From NCBI GenBank assembly GCA_900542185.1, contig UQMZ01000013.1, forward strand, positions 1-64,000: DNA of 64,000 nucleotides. The letters run 5' to 3'. The notes beneath the pieces were generated by a model. It ran no database searches and had not been told where the DNA came from. It worked only from the letters and a program-made list of their open reading frames with translations. This DNA comes from an uncultured Bacteroidales bacterium. GTDB lineage: Bacteria; Bacteroidota; Bacteroidia; Bacteroidales; Muribaculaceae. Positions 7,592 through 17,934 of the stretch are shown one piece after another (within the stretch, counting starts at the first letter, position 1; every line of letters starts with the position of its first letter). Made by a program: the position numbers and the translations under genes.

Positions 7592-10438
7592 TTACTTCAC
7601 GATGACCTTGTGTGTGCCGTTCTGAGTGCGGATGATGTAGCATCCGGCGGAGGGGAGGTCGACTGCGTCGGTGCCGGCGGCTACGGCGCGGCCTGCCAGG
7701 TCGTAGACCGTGATGCGGCCCTGGGCGTATGCCTTGCGGCCCGATACCTTGAAGCCGTCTTTGGCTTCGGTCACTCCGATGATGCCCGAGTTGCCCGAGC
7801 CTTCGGCAGTGTTGACGCCGATCTCGTTGCTTTCCTTCGACACGAGATTGCCGTCATGTCCGGTGACCTTGTAATAGTATGCGGTCAGAGGCTGCAGGCC
7901 GGTCACCTTGAGAGTAAGGTCGGAGCCGACGTTCTTGTTGCGGAGCCCTGCCAGATACTCCGGCTCGGCCGCGTTGCCGTAGTAAACCACCACGTCGTCG
8001 AGCGCGAGCGAACCGTTCTTGCCCTCGCGGATGAAGTCGATGCGGATGCGTGTCGTTCCGGCGGGAATGTTTTCGGCGGTCAGTGTCTTGCCGTTGGAGC
8101 GCGGAACCAGGTCGTGACGGATTTCCAGCCACTTGCCGTTGGTGTAGCCGTAGAGACGTACCTCGTCCTTGTCGCCGGTGTTGGCGCCATATACCCAGTA
8201 GGATACCTTGGACACGCCGTCGGGATACTCGGGGCTGGTGAGCGTGTCGCCGCTCTTGGCCATGCGCAGCGAGGGTATTTCGTTGCCCGAATATGTCTTC
8301 ATCGAATATGTGGATCCGGATGTGGACTTCCATCCCTCGGGCATGCCTGCGATGCCGCCGGTGAAGTCAACCACCTGCTCCAGCGGGTCGCCGAGCTTCT
8401 TGGTGTAGACCGAAACGGTGTACGAGTCGGCGTCCTTGAGGCTCTCCCAGTTGGCGGTGAACGAATCGGACTCGACATCGGTGGCGGCGAGTGCGACGGG
8501 TGCGAAGAACGTAATGTTCAGGTCGGCGGTCGTGACTTTGACAGGTGCGGACTCCTCCGACATACCCCAGCCGTCGGTATAGGTGACGGTATAGTAATAA
8601 ATGGTGGAGGGCTTCAGGTCCTCGATGACGCACTGCGAGGCCTTCTCCATGTTCCGCATGTTGTAGCCTTCCACATAATTGCGCTTGTCACCGTTGGCGG
8701 TGAACACGGAAAGCAAGGTGTTGTACACGGCACTTCCCTTCCATTTCGCGGTGAATCCGTAGGGGGTGATGTCGGTGGGATTCATGGTCTGCGGAGCGGG
8801 CAGGTCGATGCTGCCGCCGCTGATCTTGAAGCGGATGTTGCCGTCTATTTCCTGGATGTCGGTGAGAGGCGCGTCGATTGCCGTGCCGTTCCAGGTCTTC
8901 ATGGCCGGACGTGTGTCGGCAGTGAACTCAGTGACGTTGGAAGCGCCCGGGAATGCATCGCCGTCGCGCGAGTAGTCGGTCTGGGTGCCGTCGGCCTCCT
9001 CGATGTCCACATACTGGTGGCTCGGCGTATTGTTCACTTCGTTGCGGGTCCAGGTATAGTCGTCGTAGTCCACATGCCATACCAGCATCCCGTGGCCGGG
9101 AATGTAGGCGTCCCAGCCTTGCTGCTGGCGGTTCTCGACCAGGAAGAACTCCGTGTCCTTGGGGGTGCGGATCACACCGGCCACATTCTCTGAGATGGGA
9201 GGCAGGAACGCATTGGCCGGATCCTTGATCTCCTTGGGCTCCATCCATCCGAGCGCGTAACGTTCGAACGCGCTGTAAAGGGGAGGCGTCATGCCGTCGT
9301 TGTTGTAGGGACCATAGTCCAGCGCGCTCCATGCTCCGGGCGTGAACGAACTGGTGTAACGGGTGGCATACAGGTCCGGAAGACCCATCACGTGGCTGAA
9401 TTCGTGGATGAACGTGCCGACGCCGTCGGGGCGGCTGCCTTCCCATTCGTTGGAGCAGCCGTAGGTGTAGATGCGTACGCCGTCGAAGTACAGGTTGGGA
9501 TAGCCGGCCGAAGACATATTCCAGCTGTGGGGCCATACCGTGTCGGCCGAGCCACCCGAGGCCTCGCCCCGGCCGGCGTAGAAGATAAAGATATTGTCGA
9601 CGGTCCCGTCATGGTTGCGGTCATACTCCGTGAAGTCGATCTGATCGTCGAGTTGCTCACAGGCTTCCTTCACCATGTCGGCCGGATGCTGGTCGTCGCC
9701 GCCATAGCCGTTGCCGCCGTAATAGCTCATGTTCTTGCTCAGCGTGATGGGGCCGAACACGTCGAAGTCGCAGTTGAAGTTGCCACCCGAGTTGAGGCTG
9801 AAATATTCCTTGGCGCATCCCGTACCACCGTAGTCGTTGAATCCGGTCTGATTGAGCATGCGCGAGAAATAATCGTGCGGGTCATCAAGCTTGAACTTGG
9901 TATCCTGATATTCCACCAGGATGACGATGGCCTTCTGGTTGCCGTATGCGGGGAAGCGCAGGTCGGGGAAGAGGCCGTATCCTCTCTCGTACGGAGGCCC
10001 GTCGTTGGAGTCGGCCTCATGAGCCGGAGCCGATTTCATCGGGGAGCCGGCCTGAGAGGCGAAGCGCTCGCGGCGCGGGAGCGTCCCGGCGTATGCCTTT
10101 ACGCGTTCGCCCACATCCGAAAGGCTTACCTTTTTCAGAAATGCCGTCGACTTGCTGTCGCGTCGGGCAAGCTCAGTGGCCTTGATGCCCGAGTTTACAA
10201 GCTTGCCCTGCGCGGTGTAGTCGCAGTAATAGAAGTTACCGTCCACCTCCGTGAGAGGGTAGCCGTCTTCGGTGAAGTACTGGTGGAAGTATTCGTCGCC
10301 CACAAGGCGTACGGAAAGCGTGGTCCCGTCGGCGGCCGTCACCTTAAGCACGCCCGGCTTCGCCGGAACGGCCTGTGCCGACAGCCCGCACATCAACGCT
10401 GCCGACAATACGGCGCAGGATAGTATGGAATGTCTCAT
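7592..10438 (-). CDS. M6 family metalloprotease with FN3 domains and T9SS sorting domain
   Basis: A 948-residue secreted protease. It has a signal peptide (1-23, ending SAQA), an M6 (immune inhibitor A-like) catalytic domain from about 150 to 540, two fibronectin III-type domains (about 560-740), a jelly-roll-like accessory domain, and a C-terminal T9SS sorting domain (about 875-948) ending KVIVK. The zinc site is H345-E-F-S-H349, followed by MGLPD, the extended HExxHxxGxxD motif. An aspartate-rich stretch (273-281, DRNHDGTVD) probably binds calcium. It likely digests extracellular proteins. It shares orientation and C-terminal type with its downstream neighbour. Confidence 0.88.
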   Translation of the reverse strand: MRHSILSCAVLSAALMCGLSAQAVPAKPGVLKVTAADGTTLSVRLVGDEYFHQYFTEDGYPLTEVDGNFYYCDYTAQGKLVNSGIKATELARRDSKSTAFLKKVSLSDVGERVKAYAGTLPRRERFASQAGSPMKSAPAHEADSNDGPPYERGYGLFPDLRFPAYGNQKAIVILVEYQDTKFKLDDPHDYFSRMLNQTGFNDYGGTGCAKEYFSLNSGGNFNCDFDVFGPITLSKNMSYYGGNGYGGDDQHPADMVKEACEQLDDQIDFTEYDRNHDGTVDNIFIFYAGRGEASGGSADTVWPHSWNMSSAGYPNLYFDGVRIYTYGCSNEWEGSRPDGVGTFIHEFSHVMGLPDLYATRYTSSFTPGAWSALDYGPYNNDGMTPPLYSAFERYALGWMEPKEIKDPANAFLPPISENVAGVIRTPKDTEFFLVENRQQQGWDAYIPGHGMLVWHVDYDDYTWTRNEVNNTPSHQYVDIEEADGTQTDYSRDGDAFPGASNVTEFTADTRPAMKTWNGTAIDAPLTDIQEIDGNIRFKISGGSIDLPAPQTMNPTDITPYGFTAKWKGSAVYNTLLSVFTANGDKRNYVEGYNMRNMEKASQCVIEDLKPSTIYYYTVTYTDGWGMSEESAPVKVTTADLNITFFAPVALAATDVESDSFTANWESLKDADSYTVSVYTKKLGDPLEQVVDFTGGIAGMPEGWKSTSGSTYSMKTYSGNEIPSLRMAKSGDTLTSPEYPDGVSKVSYWVYGANTGDKDEVRLYGYTNGKWLEIRHDLVPRSNGKTLTAENIPAGTTRIRIDFIREGKNGSLALDDVVVYYGNAAEPEYLAGLRNKNVGSDLTLKVTGLQPLTAYYYKVTGHDGNLVSKESNEIGVNTAEGSGNSGIIGVTEAKDGFKVSGRKAYAQGRITVYDLAGRAVAAGTDAVDLPSAGCYIIRTQNGTHKVIVK

Positions 10439-10546
10439 ATATGATAATTATCAATTGAAAAACTGTTATAGCATAGAAACGCTGACAAATTTAGCAAAAT
10501 ATTATTTATAATGCAAAAAAAGTGTCAAAAAGATAACTATCCCCGA

Positions 10547-10610
10547 AAATCGGGAATCATCCCGATTAGCTCGATTAATCCCGATAAAATCCCGATAAAT
10601 CCCGATAAAT
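10547..10610. repeat. Short hairpin and three ATCCCGAT tandem units
   Basis: AATCGGGA/TCCCGATT forms a hairpin at about 10546-10566, followed by three near-perfect AATCCCGAT units with a 10-11 base period (10577-10609). It lies between the M6 gene promoter region and the frdB terminator. No function is clear. Confidence 0.4.
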
Positions 10611-10614
10611 AATA

Positions 10615-10640
10615 GAGGGCGCGCCGTAAGGCACGCCCTC
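10615..10640 (-). terminator. Terminator after frdB
   Basis: An 11-bp stem (GAGGGCGTGCC on the minus strand) with a short loop lies 25 bases past the frdB stop, followed by an AT-rich stretch rather than a pure T-run. Confidence 0.65.
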
Positions 10641-10664
10641 GTGTGTGGGTCGCGTTGCGACCGG

Positions 10665-11423
10665 TTATTTGCGGAACTTGGCAGCGATGAACTCGCGGTT
10701 CATGCGCGCGATGTTTGCCATCTTGATGTTCTTGGGGCACTCGGCGGAGCAGGCACCGGTGTTGGTGCAGTTTCCGAAACCGAGCTCGTCCATCTTGGAC
10801 ACCATAGCCATTGCGCGGCGATATTTCTCGACGGCGCCCTGGGGCAGACGTGACAGCTGGGAGATCTTGGCGCTGACGAACAGCATTGCGGAACCGTTCT
10901 TGCAGGCAGCGACGCAGGCGCCGCATCCGATGCAGCTGGCGGAATCCATAGCCTCGTCGGCCTGCACCTTGGAGATGGGCAGGTCGTTGGCATCCTGGGC
11001 GCCGCCGCAGTTGAACGATACGTAACCGCCGGCCTGCTGGATCTTGTCGAATGCGTTGCGGTCTACCATCAGGTCCTTGATGACGGGGAACGCGGCCGAA
11101 CGCCAGGGCTCGACGGTGATGGTCTCGCCGTTGGCGAAGCGACGCATGTAGAGCTGGCAGGTGGTGGCGCCGGTGGCCGGGCCGTGGGGATGACCGTTGA
11201 TATAGAGCGAGCACATGCCGCAGATGCCCTCGCGGCAGTCGTGGTCGAACACTATGGGCTCCTCGCCGTTCTCAATCAGACGCTCGTTCAGAATGTCGAG
11301 GGTCTCCAGGAACGATGTGTCGGGAGTGGTCTCGACATCGGTGTATGTCACGAATTCTCCCTTTTCCTTGGGACCGCGCTGACGCCAGACCCGAAGGTTT
11401 ACTTTCATTATATTGTCTTCCAT
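10665..11423 (-). CDS. frdB: Fumarate reductase / succinate dehydrogenase iron-sulfur subunit
   Basis: The 252-residue electron-transfer subunit of the type B quinol:fumarate reductase/succinate dehydrogenase. The N-terminal ferredoxin-like domain carries the [2Fe-2S] cysteines C63, C68, C71 and C89. The C-terminal domain carries cysteines for the [4Fe-4S] and [3Fe-4S] clusters (C164, C167, C170, C174; C219, C225, C229). It passes electrons between the flavoprotein and the membrane cytochrome b. It is the last gene of the frdC-A-B operon, seven bases after frdA. In fermenting Bacteroidales the complex usually works as fumarate reductase on the route to succinate and propionate. Confidence 0.96.
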   Translation of the reverse strand: MEDNIMKVNLRVWRQRGPKEKGEFVTYTDVETTPDTSFLETLDILNERLIENGEEPIVFDHDCREGICGMCSLYINGHPHGPATGATTCQLYMRRFANGETITVEPWRSAAFPVIKDLMVDRNAFDKIQQAGGYVSFNCGGAQDANDLPISKVQADEAMDSASCIGCGACVAACKNGSAMLFVSAKISQLSRLPQGAVEKYRRAMAMVSKMDELGFGNCTNTGACSAECPKNIKMANIARMNREFIAAKFRK

Positions 11424-11429
11424 CTTCTC

Positions 11430-13448
11430 TTATGACTTATAGTTACGGGTCTGCACTTTGATTGCTTCGTATTCGAGGGGCTCCATGATGAGTTCGGGGG
11501 CCTTGTTGTCGCTGCCCTCGTAAGCCCAGCATGCTACGTAGAAGTAGTCCTTGTCGTCACGCTTGGCCTCGCCCTCTTCGGTCTGATACTCGGTGCGGAA
11601 GTGTCCGCCGCAGGACTCGTTGCGGTTCAGCGCGTCGTAAGCGATGAGCTCGCCCATGGTGATGAAGTCCTGGAGACGGAACGCCTTGTCCAGCTCCACG
11701 TTCATGCCGTCGCCGGCAACGCCCGGGATGAACAGCTCGGTCTCGAAAGTCTTGCGCAGGTTCTTCAGCTCGCCGATGGCCTTCTCCAGACCTTCCTTGT
11801 CGCGGGCCATACCCACGTATTCCCACATGATGTGGCCCAGTTCCTTGTGGATGGAGTCTACCGAGCGGTGGCCCTTGATGTTCATCAGCTTCTCCTCCTC
11901 GGCCTCGCACTTGGCCTGTGCGGCGTCGAACTCGGGGGTGTCGGTCTTGAAGTGAGGAACGGTGATCTGGTCGCTCAGGTAGTTCTGGATGGTGTAGGGG
12001 AGCACGAAGTAACCGTCGGCCAGACCCTGCATCAGAGCGGATGCGCCCAGACGGTTGGCGCCGTGGTCGGAGAAGTTGCACTCGCCGATGGCGAACAGAC
12101 CCTTGATGCTGGTCTGCAGCTCATAGTCCACCCAGATGCCGCCCATGGTGTAGTGGATGGCGGGATAGATCATCATGGGGTTATAGTACTTCACGCCGTC
12201 CACCTCGCAGGCGAACTCGCCGGGGTTGACGTCGGTGATCTCCTCGTACATGTCGAAGAGGTTGCCGTAACGCTGACGCACCACATCGATGCCGAGACGG
12301 TTGATGGCCTCGGAGAAGTCGAGGAACACGGCCAGACCGGTGTTGTTGACACCGTAGCCGGCGTCGCAGCGCTCCTTGGCGGCGCGCGATGCCACGTCAC
12401 GGGGCACCAGGTTGCCGAATGCCGGATAGCGGCGCTCCAGATAGTAGTCGCGGTCCTGTTCGGGGATGTCGCTTCCCTTGATTTCGCCGCTCTGCAGCTT
12501 CCTGGCGTCCTCGATGTTCTTGGGCACCCAGATGCGGCCGTCGTTACGCAGCGACTCCGACATCAGGGTCAGCTTGGACTGCTTGTCGCCGTGAACGGGG
12601 ATACACGTGGGGTGAATCTGCACGTAAGCGGGGTTGGCGAAGTATGCGCCCTTGCGGTAGCATGCCATGGCGGCCGAGCAGTTGCAGCCCATGGCGTTGG
12701 TGGAGAGGAAGTAGGTGTTGCCGTATCCGCCGGTGGCGATAACCACTGCGTGAGCGGCGAAGCGCTCGAACTTGCCTGTCACCAGGTTCTTGGCGATGAT
12801 GCCTCGTGCGCGCTCCACGCCGTCCTTGTCCTTGATCAGCACCAGCTCGTGCATCTCGTAGCGGTTGTAGCTCTTGACCTTGCCGGCCTGGATCTGACGG
12901 TTCAGGCTGGAGTAGGCGCCGAGCAGCAGCTGCTGGCCGGTCTGACCCTTGGCATAGAACGTACGCGAAACCTGAGCGCCGCCGAACGAGCGGTTGGCCA
13001 GCAGGCCGCCGTACTCGCGGGCGAAGGGTACGCCCTGTGCCACGCACTGGTCGATGATGTTGTTCGACACCTCGGCCAGACGGTACACGTTGGCTTCGCG
13101 GGCGCGGTAGTCGCCGCCCTTGACGGTGTCATAGAACAGACGGTAGACGGAGTCGCCGTCGTTCTGATAGTTCTTTGCTGCGTTGATACCGCCCTGTGCC
13201 GCGATGGAATGAGCGCGGCGGGGGCTGTCCTGGATGCAGAAGTTCAGCACGTTGAAGCCGAGCTCGGCCAGCGTGGAGGCTGCGGATGCACCTGCCAGAC
13301 CTGTGCCCACAACTATGATGTCAAGACGGCGCTTGTTGGCCGGATTGACCAACTTCTGATGTGCCTTGTAGTTGGTCCATTTCTCAGCTACGGGTCCCTC
13401 CGGTATCTTGGAGTCGGCCGGGGCCATTACTTTTACGTTTTGATCCAT
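11430..13448 (-). CDS. frdA: Fumarate reductase / succinate dehydrogenase flavoprotein subunit
   Basis: The 672-residue catalytic subunit. The dinucleotide-binding motif GTGLAG is at 48-53. H80 in RRAHS is the expected covalent FAD attachment site, followed by the conserved [12 protein letters not shown] block. The fumarate-binding capping domain and the C-terminal region are complete, and the length fits the type B family of the Bacteroidetes. It reduces fumarate to succinate (or the reverse) in complex with FrdB and the cytochrome b anchor. The gene sits 14 bases after frdC, so translation is probably linked. Confidence 0.97.
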   Translation of the reverse strand: MDQNVKVMAPADSKIPEGPVAEKWTNYKAHQKLVNPANKRRLDIIVVGTGLAGASAASTLAELGFNVLNFCIQDSPRRAHSIAAQGGINAAKNYQNDGDSVYRLFYDTVKGGDYRAREANVYRLAEVSNNIIDQCVAQGVPFAREYGGLLANRSFGGAQVSRTFYAKGQTGQQLLLGAYSSLNRQIQAGKVKSYNRYEMHELVLIKDKDGVERARGIIAKNLVTGKFERFAAHAVVIATGGYGNTYFLSTNAMGCNCSAAMACYRKGAYFANPAYVQIHPTCIPVHGDKQSKLTLMSESLRNDGRIWVPKNIEDARKLQSGEIKGSDIPEQDRDYYLERRYPAFGNLVPRDVASRAAKERCDAGYGVNNTGLAVFLDFSEAINRLGIDVVRQRYGNLFDMYEEITDVNPGEFACEVDGVKYYNPMMIYPAIHYTMGGIWVDYELQTSIKGLFAIGECNFSDHGANRLGASALMQGLADGYFVLPYTIQNYLSDQITVPHFKTDTPEFDAAQAKCEAEEEKLMNIKGHRSVDSIHKELGHIMWEYVGMARDKEGLEKAIGELKNLRKTFETELFIPGVAGDGMNVELDKAFRLQDFITMGELIAYDALNRNESCGGHFRTEYQTEEGEAKRDDKDYFYVACWAYEGSDNKAPELIMEPLEYEAIKVQTRNYKS

Positions 13449-13462
13449 AATGCTTGGAATAG

Positions 13463-14491
13463 TTAATAGGGTTGGCCCTGGGCGGGCATCATGTTGGTTG
13501 CGGGTTTGTTGTCGGCGCTTTCGAGGTAGTCGAACAGCTTGACGGCGTTTTCAACGCATTTCTGCTGCTTCTCCAGTTTCTCGAGCTGGTCCTTGGCATC
13601 GGGGTTGGACTGCATGTACTGCTGTCCCTCGGGGCTCTTGAGCTGCTCAACCTGCTGGCTCATCTGCTGGTTCATCTGACGCAGGCCCATCGATACGTTC
13701 TCGTAGGGGCTGAGCTTGATGTTCATGCTGAGCTGTGCGGCGTCGGGACCGAAGTCCTTCTCGATCATGGGCACGATCATATCCTTATACTGCGAGCGCA
13801 AAGTCTCGTTCTTCAGATAGTATTTGTCGTGGGCGCGTACGGTGAATACGACTCCCTCGGCCAGGAACAGGAGGATCACGATGGAAACCCACCAGCAGCT
13901 GATCTTCTTGAGGCGGGGCATCCAAACGGAGTTGTCCCAGCCCACCGACTGGAACATCGACCAGAAGCCGTGGTTGAGGTGGAACCAGAGGGCGATGAAG
14001 CCGATGGCGTAAACGATAAGGGTCCAGGGCTGCTCGAAAGCGAGCTGCAGGAACAGCGTGCCGGCGGCCGGCGGGAACTCGGTGTCGACGCCGCGCACCT
14101 CCTGAAGCTGCATCTTTGCCCAGAACTGGATAAGGTGCACTGCGAGGAACGCCAGCACTACGACGCCAAGAACGTACATGTTCTTGCTGGACCACTCCAC
14201 TGTGGCAGGACGCTTCGATACGGCGTATGCCTGCTTGCCGCGTGCCTTCTGGTTCTGAATGGTCAGAATGGAGGCGTACACGATGTGGAGAACTACGAAC
14301 ACTGCGATGACGAGGGAGCCGATCAGCGCATACCAGTTGGCGCCTAAGAACTCGCAGATGGAGTTGTAGGCGGCGGGCCATACGATGGCGACAGCGTTCA
14401 TCAGACAGTGGAAGGTTACGAAGACGATCAGGAATGCGCCCGTCAGGGCCATCACAAACTTACGTCCTACGGATGAGTTGAATAACCACAT
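13463..14491 (-). CDS. frdC: Fumarate reductase cytochrome b subunit with long C-terminal extension
   Basis: The diheme membrane anchor of the complex. Five membrane helices are visible (about 12-34, 52-78, 104-124, 156-180 and 198-219), with candidate heme-ligand histidines H28, H69, H119 and H171. The usual subunit is about 220-230 residues. Here a soluble tail of about 120 residues follows the last helix (222-342), rich in Gln and charged residues with coiled-coil character (about 265-325). The tail lacks a recognisable domain. First gene of the operon. Confidence 0.92.
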   Translation of the reverse strand: MWLFNSSVGRKFVMALTGAFLIVFVTFHCLMNAVAIVWPAAYNSICEFLGANWYALIGSLVIAVFVVLHIVYASILTIQNQKARGKQAYAVSKRPATVEWSSKNMYVLGVVVLAFLAVHLIQFWAKMQLQEVRGVDTEFPPAAGTLFLQLAFEQPWTLIVYAIGFIALWFHLNHGFWSMFQSVGWDNSVWMPRLKKISCWWVSIVILLFLAEGVVFTVRAHDKYYLKNETLRSQYKDMIVPMIEKDFGPDAAQLSMNIKLSPYENVSMGLRQMNQQMSQQVEQLKSPEGQQYMQSNPDAKDQLEKLEKQQKCVENAVKLFDYLESADNKPATNMMPAQGQPY

Positions 14492-14598
14492 AGATGTTCT
14501 GTATTATTTGTTTGTTTTTATATGTTGATTTCGGGTTGGGTCAACGTAATTTCGCGTAATCAGAGCAGTACTCAAAACAGGGTACCGCGTCTAATTTC

Positions 14599-14607
14599 GC
14601 AAATTTA
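14599..14607 (-). promoter_or_regulatory. Promoter of the frdCAB operon
   Basis: TAAATTTGC on the minus strand matches the Bacteroidetes -7 box (TAnnTTTG). It leaves a leader of about 105 bases before frdC. Confidence 0.6.
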
Positions 14608-14650
14608 CACAACTTTTGACAATTGAGGAAATATTTCGCCATAAAAATTA

Positions 14651-14685
14651 AAAAAAGCGTGCCGGACCGAAGTCAGGCACGCTTT
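14651..14685 (-). terminator. Terminator after secDF
   Basis: AAAGCGTGCC / GGCACGCTTT hairpin followed by seven T on the minus strand, 20 bases past the secDF stop. Confidence 0.88.
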
Positions 14686-14706
14686 GATTATAGGTTACAG
14701 ACCGGA

Positions 14707-17676
14707 TCAGGAGAAGCGGCGGTTGCCCTGCAGGGCGGGCTTGCCGTCGGGGGTCTGGTTCTTTTTCTTGTTGCCGAATGCGTTCATCACGCGGTAAGCG
14801 ATCGGGGCGGCGCAATAGAGCGAGCAGAATGTACCTGCAACCACACCGAATATCATGGCGAATGTGAACGAACGGATCGTGTCGCCGCCCAGGAAGAAGA
14901 TGCACAGCAGCACCAGCAGGGTGGAGAACGACGTCATCACCGTACGGCTCAAGGTCTGGTTCAGCGAGCGGTTGAAGGTGGTGAAGCGGTCTTCCTTGGG
15001 ATAGAGCTTCATCATCTCGCGCACACGGTCGAACACAACCACGGTATCGTTGATCTGATAACCGATGATGGTCAGGATGGCGGCGATGAACGACTGGTCA
15101 ACCTCCATCGAGAAGGGCAGGAAGCCCCAGCATACGGAGTAGAATCCGATGATCAGGAACGATGTCAGGGCCACGGCCGAGAGGGCGCCGATGGAGAAGG
15201 CCACGTTGTGGAAACGCAGCAGGATGTACAGGAACATACATACCAGTGCGATACCGACTGCCCAGTATGCGTCGCGCTTCATGTCGTCGGCCATGGAGGG
15301 ACCTACCTTCTGGACGGAGATGATACCCTGGCTTTCGTCGGCGATGGCGAATGCGTTGCGGTCCATCACCTTACCGTTGGTGGTAAGCTCGGGCTGCAGG
15401 CCTTCGTACAGGATGTCGGCTATTTCTTCCTCGATGTTCTCGGACTCGGTGTTGATCTTGTAGCTGGTGGAGATACGCAGCTTGGAGGGGTTGTCGATGG
15501 TGATGACCTGAGTGGAGACGGTCTTGTCGTTGGCCTTCTGCTGGAACAGCTCGCCCAGGCGGTTCTCGATGGCTACGCGGTCAACGTTCTTGTCGAACTG
15601 CACTACATAGTTGCGGCCTCCGGAGAAGTCGATGCCCTGGTTCATGCCGCGGATGGCGAGGCTGGCGATGCCGATCACGATAAGTGCCACCCAGACTGCT
15701 GCGGCGCCCTTCCACTGGCCCAGGAAGTTGATCTTGGGGTTGGACAGGAAGTTGCGGCTCAGCGCGGTGGTGAAGGTCATGTTGGCGTTGCGGCCGTTCT
15801 TGGTGATCAGGTCGAAGGCGATGCGCGTCAGGAACACTGCGGTGAAGAACGAGCAGACCAGACCGATGATCAGCGTGGTGGCGAAGCCCTTGATGGGGCC
15901 CGAACCGAAGATAAGCAGGATCACGCCGGTGATGACCGATGTGAGGTTACCGTCAAAGATGGCCGAGAATGCGTTGGAGTAACCCTCGGAGATGGCCTGA
16001 CGCAGCTTCTTGCCGGTCTTGAGCTCCTCCTTGGTACGCTCGAAGATAAGCACGTTGGCATCGACCGCCATACCTAATGCCAGCACGATACCGGCGATAC
16101 CGGACAGTGTCAGCACGGCCTGCAGCGAGGCGAGGATACCCAATGTGAAGTAGAGGTTCAGCATCAGTCCGACGTTGGCCACCAGACCGGGAATCCAGCC
16201 GTAGTACGCCACCATCAGCACCATCAGCAGCAGGATTGCCACGATGAACGAGATGAAGCCCATCTGGATGGCCTCGGCGCCGAGGCTCGGGCCGATCACG
16301 TTGTTGGACACTACGTTGACCTTGGCCGACATCTTGCCGCTCTTCAGCACGTTGCTGAGGTCGTTGGCCTCCTCGGGGGTGAAGTTACCGGTGATCTGCG
16401 ACGAGCCGCCGGTGATCTCGCTGTTGACGTTGGGGAAGGAGTATACATGCTCGTCAAGCACGATGGCGATGCTGCGGCCCAGGTTGTTGCGGGTGATTGT
16501 GGCCCAGTCCTTGGCGCCGCGGTCGTTCATCTTCATGTTGACCATGTTGCCCTGCATGTTGTCGTACTCGGAGCTTGCCGAAGTGATGGCGTCGCCCTCC
16601 AGCACTGCGTCGCCCTTGAGGGCAACCAGCTCCCAGTAGGCGTCGGTCATGTCGGAGCCGTCGGCCTTCTTGATCACGTTGCCCTTGGCGTCGGTGCGGG
16701 GGAACTCCGTGGGCTTCACGCTCCACATCAGGGTCAGGTCGGCGGGGAGGGTCTTCTTGGCGGTCTCGGTGTTCATCAGCGAGTCGACCAGCATGCGGTT
16801 GGCCGGAGTGACCATGCCCACGACGGGGCTGCCGCTGCGCTGAACGCCGCCGAGCAGTGCGTACAGGTTCTGGCTCTGTACGGTGTCGTTGGCCAGCAGC
16901 TGTGCCAGACGGCCCAGCTCGTTCTGTATCTCGTTATAGTTGTAGACCTCGTAGAACTCCAGGTTGGCGCTGGACTTCAGCAGCTCGGTGACGCGCTCCG
17001 GCTCCTTGACGCCCGGAAGCTCGAGAAGCACCTGGCCGTTCTTGTCCTGCAGCTTCTGGATGTTGGGCGATACGACGCCGAACTGGTCGATACGTGTGCG
17101 GAAGATGTTGAAGGCTGCGTCCACCTGCGAGTCCACCTGCTTCTGCAGGGCCTCGGTCACCTCCTGGTTGGAGGCGCCGCTCTTGAGCTGGCCCAGGAAC
17201 TCGCCTTCGCGTACAAAGAGTCCCGACATGGCGCCCGGCTGTATGTTGGCCGCTACGCGCGAGATGAAGTCCTTCTCGTTGCTTCTGGCGCCGGCTGCCT
17301 CCGCCTTGCGGATAGCCTCGTCTATCTGTTTGAGCTGTGCGTCGCCCGATGCGTACTGACGCAACAGGTCCGGTACCGATATCTCAAGGACCACGTTCAT
17401 ACCGCCCTTGAGGTCAAGGCCCATTCCCACTTCCATCTGGCGTACCTGGCTGTAGGTGTAGCCTAAGTAAACCTTTTCCTTGTCGATGGAGTCGTTAAAT
17501 TGTTTCAGGCTTTGCTTGTAGGCATCGCTCGTCTCATCGCTGGTCTTCGACATGCGGACAGCGTATTCCTTCGCTTTTTTCTCGTAATTGCTCGTCACAA
17601 TCGAGAAGCTGAGATAAAATCCGCATATCAAAACCAACAGAATAGCAATGGTGCTTATAAACCCTTTGTTCTGCAT
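14707..17676 (-). CDS. secDF: Fused protein translocase subunit SecDF
   Basis: A 989-residue fusion of SecD and SecF, the proton-driven RND-type accessory of the Sec translocon in the inner membrane. The N-terminal helix (about 6-28) is followed by the SecD periplasmic region, with the signature GMGLDLKGGMNVVLEI near residue 85 and DLKGG at 93-97. A six-helix membrane block contains the GMAVDANVLIFER motif. The SecF half starts near residue 650, with the block GIDFSGGRNYVVQF and a second helix block containing QINDTVVVFDR. Fusion is normal in Bacteroidetes. It has its own promoter and terminator. Confidence 0.97.
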   Translation of the reverse strand: MQNKGFISTIAILLVLICGFYLSFSIVTSNYEKKAKEYAVRMSKTSDETSDAYKQSLKQFNDSIDKEKVYLGYTYSQVRQMEVGMGLDLKGGMNVVLEISVPDLLRQYASGDAQLKQIDEAIRKAEAAGARSNEKDFISRVAANIQPGAMSGLFVREGEFLGQLKSGASNQEVTEALQKQVDSQVDAAFNIFRTRIDQFGVVSPNIQKLQDKNGQVLLELPGVKEPERVTELLKSSANLEFYEVYNYNEIQNELGRLAQLLANDTVQSQNLYALLGGVQRSGSPVVGMVTPANRMLVDSLMNTETAKKTLPADLTLMWSVKPTEFPRTDAKGNVIKKADGSDMTDAYWELVALKGDAVLEGDAITSASSEYDNMQGNMVNMKMNDRGAKDWATITRNNLGRSIAIVLDEHVYSFPNVNSEITGGSSQITGNFTPEEANDLSNVLKSGKMSAKVNVVSNNVIGPSLGAEAIQMGFISFIVAILLLMVLMVAYYGWIPGLVANVGLMLNLYFTLGILASLQAVLTLSGIAGIVLALGMAVDANVLIFERTKEELKTGKKLRQAISEGYSNAFSAIFDGNLTSVITGVILLIFGSGPIKGFATTLIIGLVCSFFTAVFLTRIAFDLITKNGRNANMTFTTALSRNFLSNPKINFLGQWKGAAAVWVALIVIGIASLAIRGMNQGIDFSGGRNYVVQFDKNVDRVAIENRLGELFQQKANDKTVSTQVITIDNPSKLRISTSYKINTESENIEEEIADILYEGLQPELTTNGKVMDRNAFAIADESQGIISVQKVGPSMADDMKRDAYWAVGIALVCMFLYILLRFHNVAFSIGALSAVALTSFLIIGFYSVCWGFLPFSMEVDQSFIAAILTIIGYQINDTVVVFDRVREMMKLYPKEDRFTTFNRSLNQTLSRTVMTSFSTLLVLLCIFFLGGDTIRSFTFAMIFGVVAGTFCSLYCAAPIAYRVMNAFGNKKKNQTPDGKPALQGNRRFS

Positions 17677-17799
17677 TGTTTGATTGTTATTTTGTATTTA
17701 TTTAATTTACAGTTGTTTATAAATGTCAACGCACGGCACAAACACCGCTCCGGCATGGCCGGCGCGATAATTTAGTGTCGGGTTACTTTTTTTCAGCTT

Positions 17800-17808
17800 G
17801 CAAATATA
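17800..17808 (-). promoter_or_regulatory. Promoter of secDF
   Basis: TATATTTGC on the minus strand, a -7 box. The leader of about 120 bases carries a CCGGC-ATG-GCCGG hairpin at about 17752-17764. Confidence 0.55.
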
Positions 17809-17883
17809 CCTCTAATTTTTGAGATTTTGGCAATATTTGGTTGAAAATTGACAAATTCCGTTTATTTTCTGCTACTTTTTATG

Positions 17884-17891
17884 TATTTTTG
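17884..17891 (+). promoter_or_regulatory. Promoter of the Ig-like lipoprotein gene
   Basis: TATTTTTG matches the TAnnTTTG box, about 40 bases upstream of the start codon and divergent from the secDF promoter. Confidence 0.5.
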
Positions 17892-17934
17892 GCGTTCGAA
17901 AAGGATAAAAGGGTGAAAACCCGTGCACAAGAAG

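Noticed and set aside
7541..9193. Long plus-strand frame opposite the M6 protease gene
   Set aside because: It is antisense to a clear protease and its composition reflects the complementary strand of GC-rich codons.
11601..13466. Plus-strand frame of 621 codons opposite frdA
   Set aside because: Antisense shadow of a well-conserved flavoprotein; no motifs of its own.
14623..16077. Plus-strand frame opposite secDF
   Set aside because: Antisense shadow; secDF motifs are complete on the other strand.
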